Origin: Dorea_A sp016295505
GTDB lineage: Bacteria; Bacillota; Clostridia; Lachnospirales; Lachnospiraceae
DNA length: 64,000 nt
Assembly (NCBI RefSeq): GCF_039832105.1
Contig: NZ_JBDOHS010000003.1
Location: 186,001 to 250,000 of the forward strand
Direction: 5' to 3'
Below, one piece after another: positions 9,491-18,196 of the stretch. The translations under genes were made by a program, and so were the position numbers. The notes under the pieces are model-generated. The model saw only the letters and a list, made by a program, of their open reading frames with translations, was not told the DNA's origin and ran no database searches. Each line of letters begins with the position of its first letter. The stretch's first letter is position 1.

Positions 9491-10702
9491 ATGTATGATT
9501 TTTTTATTTCTTTTAAATGTACTGATAACGGAAAGCCAACCATAGACCGAGAGATTGCCGAAGCCCTCTACAGACAGCTCGAAGCAGAGGGATATCATGT
9601 CTTTTTCTCAGAACAGATTCTGGAAAAAGACGGAATCACCAAGTATATCGGAGAGATCAACCAGGCACTGAATGATGCCCGTACCTTTCTCCTGGTGTGC
9701 AGTCAGAAGCAATATGTCTTAAGCGGGTGGGTTGCTCAGGAATGGAGCGCTTTCCTGAATCTGATGATGACTAATGAAAACAAAAAACTCTTTTCTTATC
9801 TGATCGATATGAAGGAATCCGATCTTCCTGCTTTGCTGGGACCGTTTCAGTCATTCCAGCACAAAAATGGCATGGACAGAGCGATCCGATATCTGAAAAC
9901 AGCCAGCCCTCTCTCTGCATCCGCACATGAGTCCAGAAGTCTGCAGACACCTCAGGAGATCCTGGATGGAGAATTTGGCATCTTCGGACATCTGAAATCC
10001 ATGGATTGTACTTCCGTAAATGCTTATCTGGATGAATATCCGGAAATGATGCATTTTGTCCAGGCAAATTACTATTTCAGACAGAGGAATTTTGATCAGT
10101 GCTGGGCTGCTCTTCAGGAACTGCTTCGTCTTCATTCGGTAAAGGGAGGTTATCTGGCTTCCATAATGTACAGGCGGGGATACGGCACTTCCAGAGACAT
10201 CCGAAAATCCAAGGAACTCCTTGGTCAGGCTTATCAGTGGTGGAGTAAAGAGATTCTCTCTGCCCCGCAGAACGGTAATATCCTGCTCCTTGTTTTCGAA
10301 GAAAATAACCTGCGGATATCTCCGGTTGCATGTATGGCTGTCTGCATCCGGGACATCCTGAAGTTCTTCAACCTGGAATGCACAATCCGTATCCTGAACC
10401 GGGACACCAGCCTTGAAGAAGCAAACAGCTACAAAACCTGGTCCCAGATCCTCCTGCTTGCCAATACTCTGGAGGCATTTTTCGAAGAAAGCTACCGCTG
10501 TCCGCAGATTCCGGAACTTCTCTCGGGTATGGATCGTCATGTATGCAATCTGGGGATCAATAACATCCGGCAGATTAATATGCCCAGACCTTTCCGAAAG
10601 TATAAAGTGTTTGAATTATTACGAAATGGGATCGGAAAATACTGCCAGTACATTCTCCGACAAAACGCAACTTTAATATTAAACGACGAAAAGGATACCT
10701 AA
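9491..10702 (+). CDS. TIR-domain protein with Sel1-like repeat region
   Basis: A 403-residue soluble protein. Residues 1-130 form a TIR domain starting YDFFISFK, with LEAEGYHVFFSEQIL and SGWVAQEWSAFLN; E84 in WVAQE occupies the usual catalytic Glu position of TIR NADases. Residues about 170-260 contain a Sel1/TPR-like helical unit (YLASIMYRRGYGTSRDIRK, matching the usual LGxMYxxGxGVxxDxxKA pattern). The C-terminal 150 residues are unassigned. The ATG at 9491 is preceded by AAAGG; an in-frame ATG at 9455 lies inside the methyltransferase gene. Inference: an NAD-cleaving effector or signal generator with a protein-binding tail. This is a second TIR within 1 kb of the TIR/propeller gene, on the opposite strand. 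Confidence 0.87.
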   Translation: MYDFFISFKCTDNGKPTIDREIAEALYRQLEAEGYHVFFSEQILEKDGITKYIGEINQALNDARTFLLVCSQKQYVLSGWVAQEWSAFLNLMMTNENKKLFSYLIDMKESDLPALLGPFQSFQHKNGMDRAIRYLKTASPLSASAHESRSLQTPQEILDGEFGIFGHLKSMDCTSVNAYLDEYPEMMHFVQANYYFRQRNFDQCWAALQELLRLHSVKGGYLASIMYRRGYGTSRDIRKSKELLGQAYQWWSKEILSAPQNGNILLLVFEENNLRISPVACMAVCIRDILKFFNLECTIRILNRDTSLEEANSYKTWSQILLLANTLEAFFEESYRCPQIPELLSGMDRHVCNLGINNIRQINMPRPFRKYKVFELLRNGIGKYCQYILRQNATLILNDEKDT

Positions 10703-10707
10703 AAGAT

Positions 10708-12021
10708 ATGAAAACACAAAAGAACATGTTTGAATGGAATATCTCCCGGGCTCTGAACTGGCTGTTCGCAGTTCAGGATGAAGATAATTTCGGGTGGAGC
10801 TGGATCTCCGACGTATCACCCAACTCACAGAATACTGCCGAAGTCGTAAGCGTATGTTCTCAGTTATCTGAATTTCTCGATACCAACCAGAAGATACTGC
10901 TCTGCGAGGCCATAGAAAACTGGCTTTTGGAGCCTTCAATCAATGGTGCGATCGTAATTGATTATGTATGGATCATGTATGCTCTGATCCAGTTCAGTGA
11001 AAAATACACTGAATTCGAACCTGAATTCCCTCTGGAAAAGATCTATATCGCTGCCACAGAATGTGCAGATCTTATCACTGACCTGCAAAACGAAGATGGT
11101 GGATGGGCCGATGATTACGGTGAAAACTCCACCTCCACAAGAACAGCCCTCGTTGTATATTGTCTGAAGTCTTATACCCTGCGTCTGGGAACTGCCGACA
11201 AATACGACCATGCAATCGAAAAAGCGGTTGACTGGCTCATTCGTTCGCAGAACGAAGATGGCGGATGGGGCAATCAGCCCGTTCAGCAGATTGTGAAAGA
11301 GTTCAGCCAGATGGAAAAATCATTTTCCCGGAAAGCAATCTCTGAACAGTATCTCTCTCAGGCTGTTTCTACCGGCTATGTACTGATGGCACTTGGTCAT
11401 ACCTTTCCCCATCAGTATCATCAGAATATCCGCCGTGGAGTCGATTATCTGCGCTCTGCCCAGAATCCGGACGGAAGTTATGACATCTTTTATGAGATCG
11501 GAATCCGGAAAGATGTAGTCTTTACTTTCCGGCATTTTGGAACTGTATGGGCCTTAAAAGGTCTGCTGCGTAATACCGAAGTATCCTTTTCAGATCCCTG
11601 CATCTCCAAAGCGATCTATTATCTGATCCAGCTGCAGGATGATGCAACCGGCGGATGGAAATGTACCCCGGAATCCGATGTATACACATGGTCTACCGCT
11701 AACGCGCTGTCAATTCTTTCAAAGCTTCTGTATATCTGTGACAACGCATTCTGTGCGGAACTTCGGGATTACGTAAATGATGTTGTTATTCAGTCCATCT
11801 ATCTTCACGCAGATAAAACATCAGATGCCAAAGAAGCATCCGACGGTGCCCAACAACAGAACGAACACATCCGCTTCGGAATAAAGCCTTCATGGATTGC
11901 TCTGATTCTGAAATATCTTCTTCTTCTGGCAGCCATATGGATCAGCCCGAAAGCCGCATTGCTGATTGGAATCCTGGTTCTGATCGACACCATCATGATA
12001 TTAATCAAAGGAGACACTTAG
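10708..12021 (+). CDS. Membrane-anchored terpene-cyclase/prenyltransferase-like alpha-toroid protein
   Basis: A 437-residue protein built of QW-type repeats as in squalene-hopene cyclases and prenyltransferase beta subunits: VQDEDNFGW (22-30), LQNEDGGW (126-133), SQNEDGGWG (180-188), AQNPDGSYD (251-259), LQDDATGGW (309-317). The catalytic DxDD motif of class II cyclases is not seen; the matching spot, ENSTSTRTALVV (139-150), has no acidic cluster. Two hydrophobic segments at about 396-415 and 418-434 anchor the C-terminus, the reverse of normal cyclases. It is far shorter than true squalene-hopene cyclases (about 630). Starts 5 bases after the TIR stop. Inference: a polyprenyl or lipid binder, not a cyclase; a different chemistry cannot be excluded. 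Confidence 0.82.
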   Translation: MKTQKNMFEWNISRALNWLFAVQDEDNFGWSWISDVSPNSQNTAEVVSVCSQLSEFLDTNQKILLCEAIENWLLEPSINGAIVIDYVWIMYALIQFSEKYTEFEPEFPLEKIYIAATECADLITDLQNEDGGWADDYGENSTSTRTALVVYCLKSYTLRLGTADKYDHAIEKAVDWLIRSQNEDGGWGNQPVQQIVKEFSQMEKSFSRKAISEQYLSQAVSTGYVLMALGHTFPHQYHQNIRRGVDYLRSAQNPDGSYDIFYEIGIRKDVVFTFRHFGTVWALKGLLRNTEVSFSDPCISKAIYYLIQLQDDATGGWKCTPESDVYTWSTANALSILSKLLYICDNAFCAELRDYVNDVVIQSIYLHADKTSDAKEASDGAQQQNEHIRFGIKPSWIALILKYLLLLAAIWISPKAALLIGILVLIDTIMILIKGDT

Positions 12022-12024
12022 CCT

Positions 12025-12663
12025 ATGAAAGCAAAAATATGTGGAATGAATACTCTTGAGGAACTTAATATTGCCCTCGGCGCCGGCTGTGACGCCATTG
12101 GTTTTCTTGTAGGCATCACACATCTGGCAGAAGACAAAGTCAGCGTCCCGAAAGCCAGAGAGCTGATCCGGTCAATTCCTCCCTTCGTTACAAGGGTTGC
12201 GGTCACTCATCTTCAGACTGCTCCCGACATCATCCCAATGCTGGAGGAGCTTGCTGTCGACACCGTCCAGCTGCATAACGACATCCTGCTGGAAGAGATC
12301 CGGAAAATCCGGGAAACACTTCCTTACCTTAAAATTGTAAAGTCCGTCAGTGTTACCGGAACAGAAGCCATTGCATACGCCGAACGTTTTGTCGGAGAAG
12401 TGGACGGCATCATTCTTGACAGCCGTACCGCTGACCGTCTAGGCGGTACGGGACTGACTCATGACTGGAGCATCAGCCGCAGGATCGTCGAAGAATTGCC
12501 GCTCCCGGTTATTCTTGCAGGCGGACTGACCCCGGATAATCTGGAAGCAGCCATCAATGCGGTGCATCCTTATGCCGTCGATGTCAATTCCGGAGTAGAA
12601 ACCGATCAGAAAAAGGATCCGGAAAAGGTGCGCAAGTTTATTGAAATTGCACATCAATATTAA
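12025..12663 (+). CDS. TrpF-like phosphoribosylanthranilate isomerase family protein
   Basis: A 212-residue TIM barrel of the TrpF family. It begins KAKICGM with the catalytic Cys (C6), has IVKSVSV, then ILDSRTADRLGGTGLTHDW with the catalytic Asp (D132) and the phosphate-binding GGTG, ILAGGLTPDN, and DVNSGVET. In tryptophan synthesis TrpF performs the Amadori rearrangement of phosphoribosylanthranilate. No other trp gene is nearby; instead it is the last gene of the methyltransferase-TIR-toroid operon, starting 3 bases after the toroid stop. Some details differ from textbook TrpF (GLTHDW for GKTFDW). It may be a displaced trpF or may act on another phosphoribosyl-amine compound. Confidence 0.88.
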   Translation: MKAKICGMNTLEELNIALGAGCDAIGFLVGITHLAEDKVSVPKARELIRSIPPFVTRVAVTHLQTAPDIIPMLEELAVDTVQLHNDILLEEIRKIRETLPYLKIVKSVSVTGTEAIAYAERFVGEVDGIILDSRTADRLGGTGLTHDWSISRRIVEELPLPVILAGGLTPDNLEAAINAVHPYAVDVNSGVETDQKKDPEKVRKFIEIAHQY

Positions 12664-12674
12664 TCGACATACGA

Positions 12675-12742
12675 AGAGGGACTGCTGCAAGATCCAGAGA
12701 TATCATCATGAATATATCTCTGGATCTTACAGCAGTCCCTCT
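12675..12742. terminator. Long bidirectional terminator hairpin between convergent operons
   Basis: Arms of nearly 28 bases: AGAGGGACTGCTGCAAGATC... pairs with ...GATCTTACAGCAGTCCCTCT around a short AT-rich loop. It sits between the TrpF-like gene (plus) and the transglutaminase-like gene (minus). The stem base GGGACTGCTG recurs in other terminators of this window. Confidence 0.85.
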
Positions 12743-12750
12743 TTATTGCC

Positions 12751-13962
12751 TTATTCCCAGTACACAATCAAAATAGACGTGTTATCCCTGTACGTGTACC
12801 AAAGTTCACCCAGTGATTTTCCTTTTTTTGATTTTGTATACTCTCGCACCTGCTGTAAGGTTGAATCAATCTGTGCCACCGCCTGATCTAACGCATCTCC
12901 TCCGGAAAACTGGATCTCTGTCTGTTTCTCATCGTTATCAATATCTTTTTTCATAATCTCCAGAATCGCATTCTGATCTGCGGACTCCAGATATCTGCCC
13001 GCCATTCTGTAATACTCCAGAGAATTGTCTGTACATTCCGGAAGCGTAAACTCCTCATCCGGAGTATGTGTTCGGAACAATAACTCCCTGGAACAACACA
13101 GATATTCATAGGCAGTTCCCTTTTTTTGCATCTCTTCGCCCTGAGTCTCCTGATACAAAGGGTCTCCCCAGGTCGTGTCCACATAATAATACTGCCCGTC
13201 ACACTGCACGATATTCCAGGCATGAGGTTCTCCATCAGCCAATCCGGTAACATAGAAACACTCAACTCCTGCACGGTCCAGAAGATACTTGGTTGCTTTG
13301 GCGTATCCGGCACATACCGTTGTCCAATTTCCAAAGACACTGTAGATATTCTGATTGTCCGGCGCATCCAGCTCATATTTCGTCATATCCACCAATGTCT
13401 CAAACACATATTTTACCTTATCATAATCCCCCGCACCGGCCGGAAGTCCCGCAAGAATCGCTCCTGCCTGTTGTTCAATCTCTGCTTCTCGTTTTTCTCT
13501 TTCAGATCCGGTACAGTTATAATTAAAGATCAGTTCCATGCCCTCATCAGTACTTTTGTAGCTGTAATAATATTCAAGCCAGAAATATTCCGGATAATCA
13601 TAGTAAACACTTAAAAATATCCGTTTCAGTTCCTCCTGATCCATTACGTCCAGGACAACTGATTTTTCCTCTCCGGCAACAGCCTCCTGAATCCTGTCAT
13701 AGTTCTCCTTTTTCGAATCGTCCATCAGCGAATAATAGTATCTCGTGTTGATCTGATTATCCGCTTCATCCTGAACAACCGCATCATCCTTATCATCAGA
13801 AGCATCTTTACTGTCATCCGCCTGATCCTGATCGTCAATATCTATCTGATCCTGAACCACCTGCCTTACGAGATCCGACGGCGATACCTCCAACATCACG
13901 CCACTGAAAAAAAGGGCTATCGATATGAAAATATATGAGATAGAAGATAATAATCTTTTCAT
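12751..13962 (-). CDS. Secreted or membrane-anchored transglutaminase-like protein
   Basis: A 403-residue protein with an N-terminal hydrophobic segment (about 8-25, probably an anchor or signal peptide) and an acidic Asp/Gln-rich linker (about 35-70). The C-terminal half has the transglutaminase-like catalytic triad: Cys in TTVCAGYAKA, His in EPHAWNIV and Asp in VDTTWGDP. Such bacterial proteins are usually extracytoplasmic proteases or crosslinkers. I use the ATG at 13962 with AGAGGAG 7 bases upstream; a GTG at 13965 is too close to that site. It begins 13 bases after the stop of the 1406-residue protein and is the last gene of the channel/vWA/tubulin operon. Confidence 0.85.
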   Translation of the reverse strand: MKRLLSSISYIFISIALFFSGVMLEVSPSDLVRQVVQDQIDIDDQDQADDSKDASDDKDDAVVQDEADNQINTRYYYSLMDDSKKENYDRIQEAVAGEEKSVVLDVMDQEELKRIFLSVYYDYPEYFWLEYYYSYKSTDEGMELIFNYNCTGSEREKREAEIEQQAGAILAGLPAGAGDYDKVKYVFETLVDMTKYELDAPDNQNIYSVFGNWTTVCAGYAKATKYLLDRAGVECFYVTGLADGEPHAWNIVQCDGQYYYVDTTWGDPLYQETQGEEMQKKGTAYEYLCCSRELLFRTHTPDEEFTLPECTDNSLEYYRMAGRYLESADQNAILEIMKKDIDNDEKQTEIQFSGGDALDQAVAQIDSTLQQVREYTKSKKGKSLGELWYTYRDNTSILIVYWE

Positions 13963-13975
13963 CACATTTCTCCTC

Positions 13976-16900
13976 TTACAGCGGCGGAAATTCCTGGAAC
14001 GGAGTGCGTTTTCTTTCCTGCTGATAAGACAGCGAATACTTTTTCAGATATTGAATAAATCCTCTTCCGTACTCGTCCTGCCGAAGCATCGTCCGAATCT
14101 GTTCCCGTTTTCCGTAAGCAGTCTCATTCAGGTACAACAGATACTGTATCTCGACCCATTTTGCCATTCCTTCGTATACTTCCAACCTGTTCTGTGGACC
14201 ATATGCCGCAATAATTGCCTTGTCATCCCAGTTCTGGTACTGCCAGATATGTGTCAACTCATGGGCAATCGTCGCCATTGCTGCCAGCCTCGGAGAACCG
14301 TTTTCAATATACAGACTGTATCCGGAAGCATCCTTCTGTGCAAATCCAAGTGTTCTTCCATCCACACCCGGTGTCGGAACGAATTCTTCTCCAAAATGCT
14401 TCGCAATACTCTTTGCATCCGTCATACGTACTTTGATTGCAGCATTGATCTTGATTCCATAGAAGATCTCCATATTGCGAAGTACCATCTTAAACACTTC
14501 TTTGAAGTCCTCTCCAGTACGAAGTGCCGTAGAGGAACAGTGATTACAACGCTCTCTTCCGTCTTTTAACACTTCATACTCTCCACCTGCAAGTTCAACA
14601 CCACAGAAATCGCAGAAATGAGCGCCTGCCTTATTCGGATCGTATGCTTTTGCATATTCTTCCGCAGCTTTCTCATTGTCCCGCACCTGCTGAAGCGGGT
14701 TGCGGTCATATCCGTATGCAGCCAGATAGGCTGCGGTTCCGGACAGATCCAGGAAGCTGTCGACCTCTTCATATCCGTATTTCAGGAAACAATGCTTCTG
14801 ATATTCTGTCTGCTCACTCTCCTGCGGCATCAGTTCTTCATCCTCTCCTTCAATATCAAGCTTCTCTGTTGGGCTGACATCGCGCATGCTCATGGATCTT
14901 CCCACTTTTTCTGTCGCTTCATCTTCTTTCGGTTCTTCTTTTATCTCCTCCGCTTTTGGCTCTTCCTCTTTTGGCTCTTCCGTCTTTGGCTCCTCCACTT
15001 TTGGCTCTTCCGCCTTTGGCTCCTCCGCTTTTGGCTCCTCCGCTTTTGGCTCTTCCTCTTTTGGCTCTTCCGTCTTTGGCTCCTCCACTTTTGGCTCCTC
15101 TGACTCTGGCTCCTCCGCTTTTGGTTCTTCTACTTTTGGTTTCTCCGCTTTCGGTTTTCTCTTAAAGAAGGATTTTATCTTCTCCAGGATACGTCGGAAA
15201 AAGCCTTTTTTCTTTGTCTGATTCTCCGGTCTCTCTTCTTCCGGCGGAAATTCCGGTACGAATTCACCTTCCGGTTCTTTTTCCGGTTTTTCCTGCATCT
15301 TAACCTCATGCCAGTTCAGAAGCTCCGAGATAATCTCGAAATATCTCTCCAGATTTCTTTCCACGGAAGCGATCAGACCAAGGTCTATCTCACTGTCTTC
15401 TACAAAATAGATTCCCGGAATGTCAGAATCACTTTCCATAGAATACATTGCATACTTCAGATTCTTTGGAATCTCATTTTCCATACCAAACGGAGTTACC
15501 GCGCAGATATACGGGTATGCATCCGGATAAGTGGTCCGGAATATCTCATTCATCATCAGTGCAATCGTATAACGAATCTGATCAGAAGCCCCCGGGAATT
15601 CTACTTTCATCACGAGCTTATTGCGATAAGAACGCTTCGGAATACTGCTGACATAGACGTGACGTCCGTGTTTCAGATCGTGATAATCCGACATTTCCAG
15701 ATAACCATCAGTCAGAACTTCCACCTGACAGTATCCCTTCAGAATCCGGATATCTCCCAGTGTCTTCTGTCCTCCGACACTTGTATCATCTTTCCAGTTT
15801 GTAACCGTGATATGCCGAATCTGCCGGTAATACTTTCTCTCTGTAATATGATCAGCAGCTCTTCTTACTACTACGCCGTTACGCGGAGTGATAGACTGCA
15901 CCTCATAATATTTGCCCGCGTAAGTCAGGAACTGTCCGGGAATCAACGCCTGGAACACATGTCCATAAAGCTTCGCTCCGATATAATAAGTCTCCCCTTT
16001 TTCATCTTCCGCAATATAATATGCATTCTTCAGATTACGGACAAATTCCGCAATCTCCGTCTGCTCTTCAATTGCATAATATTTCTTTGTCTCTGTCCTC
16101 AGACCGTCTGCCAGAAGCTCATCACGGAAATAAATCCTGATGTTGATCTCCTCAATATCACAATGCTTGTAGATCAGCGTTTTCAACGTTTCAAGCGGAG
16201 CATCTACGTCAAATTCAATACCGCTGACCATCAGTGTCTCTGCAATCTCATCTTCACTGACCTGTTCTCCGGCCATCCGCATCAGAAGCTTCAGTACCGT
16301 ATTACGTTCCGAGCGTGTGTAATCAGCTACAATCGTCGGAATTGCCTTCGGATCCGTAAGAAATGTCTGTGCATTTTCAAACATATAATCACGAAGAAGA
16401 TAATTCTCGCTAATCACATTGATAAATCCCTGCTGTTTTGCCCTTGTTGCGTACAGACGCACCATCTCAAACAGATTCAGGAACTCATCTTCTACAACCA
16501 GAAAGGAATTCTCCTGTGTCTTCGGACTCCAGAGATTCGAATCTACCTGAAAGGCTTTGTTAAAGCTCTCCTGACTCACGGGAAGGTCTGCGTATCCACA
16601 GATTTTTTTATAATACTGTCCCGCGATCCATTTCATATCCAATACCGGAAACTTCTCACCGCTGATCCATCTTGTATTGGCGATCTGGTATTTCATAGCC
16701 ACTGCATTGATCTCTGTTCCGATACCCATATACCGGGATACATTGGAAAAGATTCTGTGATGCATATATTCACCATCTGCATCCCAGCACATAATCGAAG
16801 TAACGGATCCGCTCTGGCTCGTCGCCTCCACCTCCGTAATATTGGTCCGCAGGGTATGTGATAACGCATCCACCAGTCCGTCACAGTTTCTGTCACAGGC

Positions 16901-18196
16901 CGCATAGACTACACTGTCCTGCCGGTCGAATCTGCCGATCAGAAGGTTCAGTCCCATCTGACCGGTCGCCAGAAGCTTTGATGGTTCTACGATGAATACA
17001 AATCCTACTTTTTCAAAAAATTCTGTATTATTTTTCTGTATATCAATGTTAAACAGATCACTGAACTTCAGAATTCCAATGTCTGCCTCTGTGGCATTCT
17101 GATCCAGAATCTCAACTTTCCACAGACTGTCTGTATTGATCTGTTCGACAATCCCTTCATTCAGCCACTGCACCACATCCTCAACAGCCGAATCTCTGCC
17201 CATAACGATCAGGCTTTTTCGATTTTTCATCAGCTGTCTGGTCATAGGAAGCATGAGATAGTCTGTCAGATCCCGGTAAAATGGATTGCAGAACAGTACA
17301 CTCTGCCCTTTCATGAGCTTAATACAGCTCTTCACATATCCCGGCTCAATCTCTTTTCCACTTTCCCTCAGAGCGCGGAAGTACTGTCCCAGATTTGCGA
17401 CCGCAGCATCCTTGCTCTCGCACATCTCCTCAAGCGTCTCAAATGTAGCCGGCACGCCAAGTCCATTGTCCACTGTAGAATCATACAGCACATGATCTCC
17501 GAACAGGCTCTTTAATATATCCCGAAGCAGCCCGTAGTTAGCCACTTTATAGGACTCCTCATCTTCACCCAGGATATCTTCAATAAATTCACTTTTCGTA
17601 AGCCCGGACAGGAAGCACAGCACTTCCCCCAGAACAAGCAATCCGAAGATCGGATAAAAAGTTGTCTGAAAAGCCGGCATTTTCGGATAATACTGCGACA
17701 GAACAAAGACAATACTTGATACGGCAACTGCCGTGTAATAGATCCCTTTACAGTAAAACTTAATCTGTCCATACTCCGGCTTTACGAACCACCTGTCCAG
17801 TTCTTTATCGTACTCATAACACCTGCCGGATGTAGCTTCCGTCAGTTCTTCCGAAGATCCCCATATCCGTTTCAGAATCGGGAGAATGATCACCTTAACC
17901 AGTAAAAATCCGGCCGCCATCAGCACATTCACTATATAGACCAGATATTTCTGCAGGTTCATCCGGCTGATAAACGGAACCACACCCCCGATAAAATTGA
18001 TCATACGTATCACCGAATGATACATTTGATTCAGAAAGATCAGCGCCACCACACAATACACCAGTGCTGCCACCGGCATCAGAAACTGCTTTGCCCTGTC
18101 TGTCTGATCCAGATTGATCTTCAACGCAGCCGTGCAGAGAAGGATGAAGGATGCCGTACAGAGTACGATTTTTATCAACTGTAATATCCCTGTCAT
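13976..18196 (-). CDS. Multi-domain membrane protein ending in a zinc-ribbon plus DA1-like metallopeptidase
   Basis: A 1406-residue protein. The N-terminus has about five membrane helices (near 4-25, 36-60, 85-110, 152-170, 182-200). The middle 700 residues are unassigned; IVMGRDSAVEDVVQWL and VGFVFIVEPSKLL recall motor or helicase folds but no Walker A is seen. Residues about 1015-1085 are a Lys/Glu/Pro repeat (EPKxEEPK). Then come a four-Cys zinc ribbon (CDFC at 1195, CNHC at 1217) and an HELTH peptidase site (1312-1316) with a likely third ligand E1342 in YEGMAKW, together resembling the plant DA1 type peptidase with its Cys-rich module. The start overlaps the stop of the upstream gene (ATGA). 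Inference: a membrane machine with a proteolytic effector on the cytoplasmic side. Confidence 0.8.
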   Translation of the reverse strand: MTGILQLIKIVLCTASFILLCTAALKINLDQTDRAKQFLMPVAALVYCVVALIFLNQMYHSVIRMINFIGGVVPFISRMNLQKYLVYIVNVLMAAGFLLVKVIILPILKRIWGSSEELTEATSGRCYEYDKELDRWFVKPEYGQIKFYCKGIYYTAVAVSSIVFVLSQYYPKMPAFQTTFYPIFGLLVLGEVLCFLSGLTKSEFIEDILGEDEESYKVANYGLLRDILKSLFGDHVLYDSTVDNGLGVPATFETLEEMCESKDAAVANLGQYFRALRESGKEIEPGYVKSCIKLMKGQSVLFCNPFYRDLTDYLMLPMTRQLMKNRKSLIVMGRDSAVEDVVQWLNEGIVEQINTDSLWKVEILDQNATEADIGILKFSDLFNIDIQKNNTEFFEKVGFVFIVEPSKLLATGQMGLNLLIGRFDRQDSVVYAACDRNCDGLVDALSHTLRTNITEVEATSQSGSVTSIMCWDADGEYMHHRIFSNVSRYMGIGTEINAVAMKYQIANTRWISGEKFPVLDMKWIAGQYYKKICGYADLPVSQESFNKAFQVDSNLWSPKTQENSFLVVEDEFLNLFEMVRLYATRAKQQGFINVISENYLLRDYMFENAQTFLTDPKAIPTIVADYTRSERNTVLKLLMRMAGEQVSEDEIAETLMVSGIEFDVDAPLETLKTLIYKHCDIEEINIRIYFRDELLADGLRTETKKYYAIEEQTEIAEFVRNLKNAYYIAEDEKGETYYIGAKLYGHVFQALIPGQFLTYAGKYYEVQSITPRNGVVVRRAADHITERKYYRQIRHITVTNWKDDTSVGGQKTLGDIRILKGYCQVEVLTDGYLEMSDYHDLKHGRHVYVSSIPKRSYRNKLVMKVEFPGASDQIRYTIALMMNEIFRTTYPDAYPYICAVTPFGMENEIPKNLKYAMYSMESDSDIPGIYFVEDSEIDLGLIASVERNLERYFEIISELLNWHEVKMQEKPEKEPEGEFVPEFPPEEERPENQTKKKGFFRRILEKIKSFFKRKPKAEKPKVEEPKAEEPESEEPKVEEPKTEEPKEEEPKAEEPKAEEPKAEEPKVEEPKTEEPKEEEPKAEEIKEEPKEDEATEKVGRSMSMRDVSPTEKLDIEGEDEELMPQESEQTEYQKHCFLKYGYEEVDSFLDLSGTAAYLAAYGYDRNPLQQVRDNEKAAEEYAKAYDPNKAGAHFCDFCGVELAGGEYEVLKDGRERCNHCSSTALRTGEDFKEVFKMVLRNMEIFYGIKINAAIKVRMTDAKSIAKHFGEEFVPTPGVDGRTLGFAQKDASGYSLYIENGSPRLAAMATIAHELTHIWQYQNWDDKAIIAAYGPQNRLEVYEGMAKWVEIQYLLYLNETAYGKREQIRTMLRQDEYGRGFIQYLKKYSLSYQQERKRTPFQEFPPL
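14945..15135. repeat. 15-bp coding repeat (EPKxE units) with a 63-bp exact duplication
   Basis: The stretch encodes about a dozen five-residue EPKAE/EPKVE/EPKTE/EPKEE units. Bases 14945-15007 and 15035-15097 are identical over 63 bp, 90 bp apart, so a 90-bp block has been duplicated recently. It links the membrane-proximal region of the 1406-residue protein to its zinc-ribbon/peptidase end and probably forms an extended charged spacer. Length should vary between strains by slippage. Confidence 0.9.

Noticed and set aside
14945..15135. Regular short repeats that could suggest a CRISPR array
   Set aside because: The 15-bp unit lies inside an intact reading frame, keeps codon phase and has no unique spacers.
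15308..16861. A 517-codon frame antisense to the 1406-residue protein
   Set aside because: No start signal, Cys/His/Arg-rich composition typical of antisense translation, no domain.
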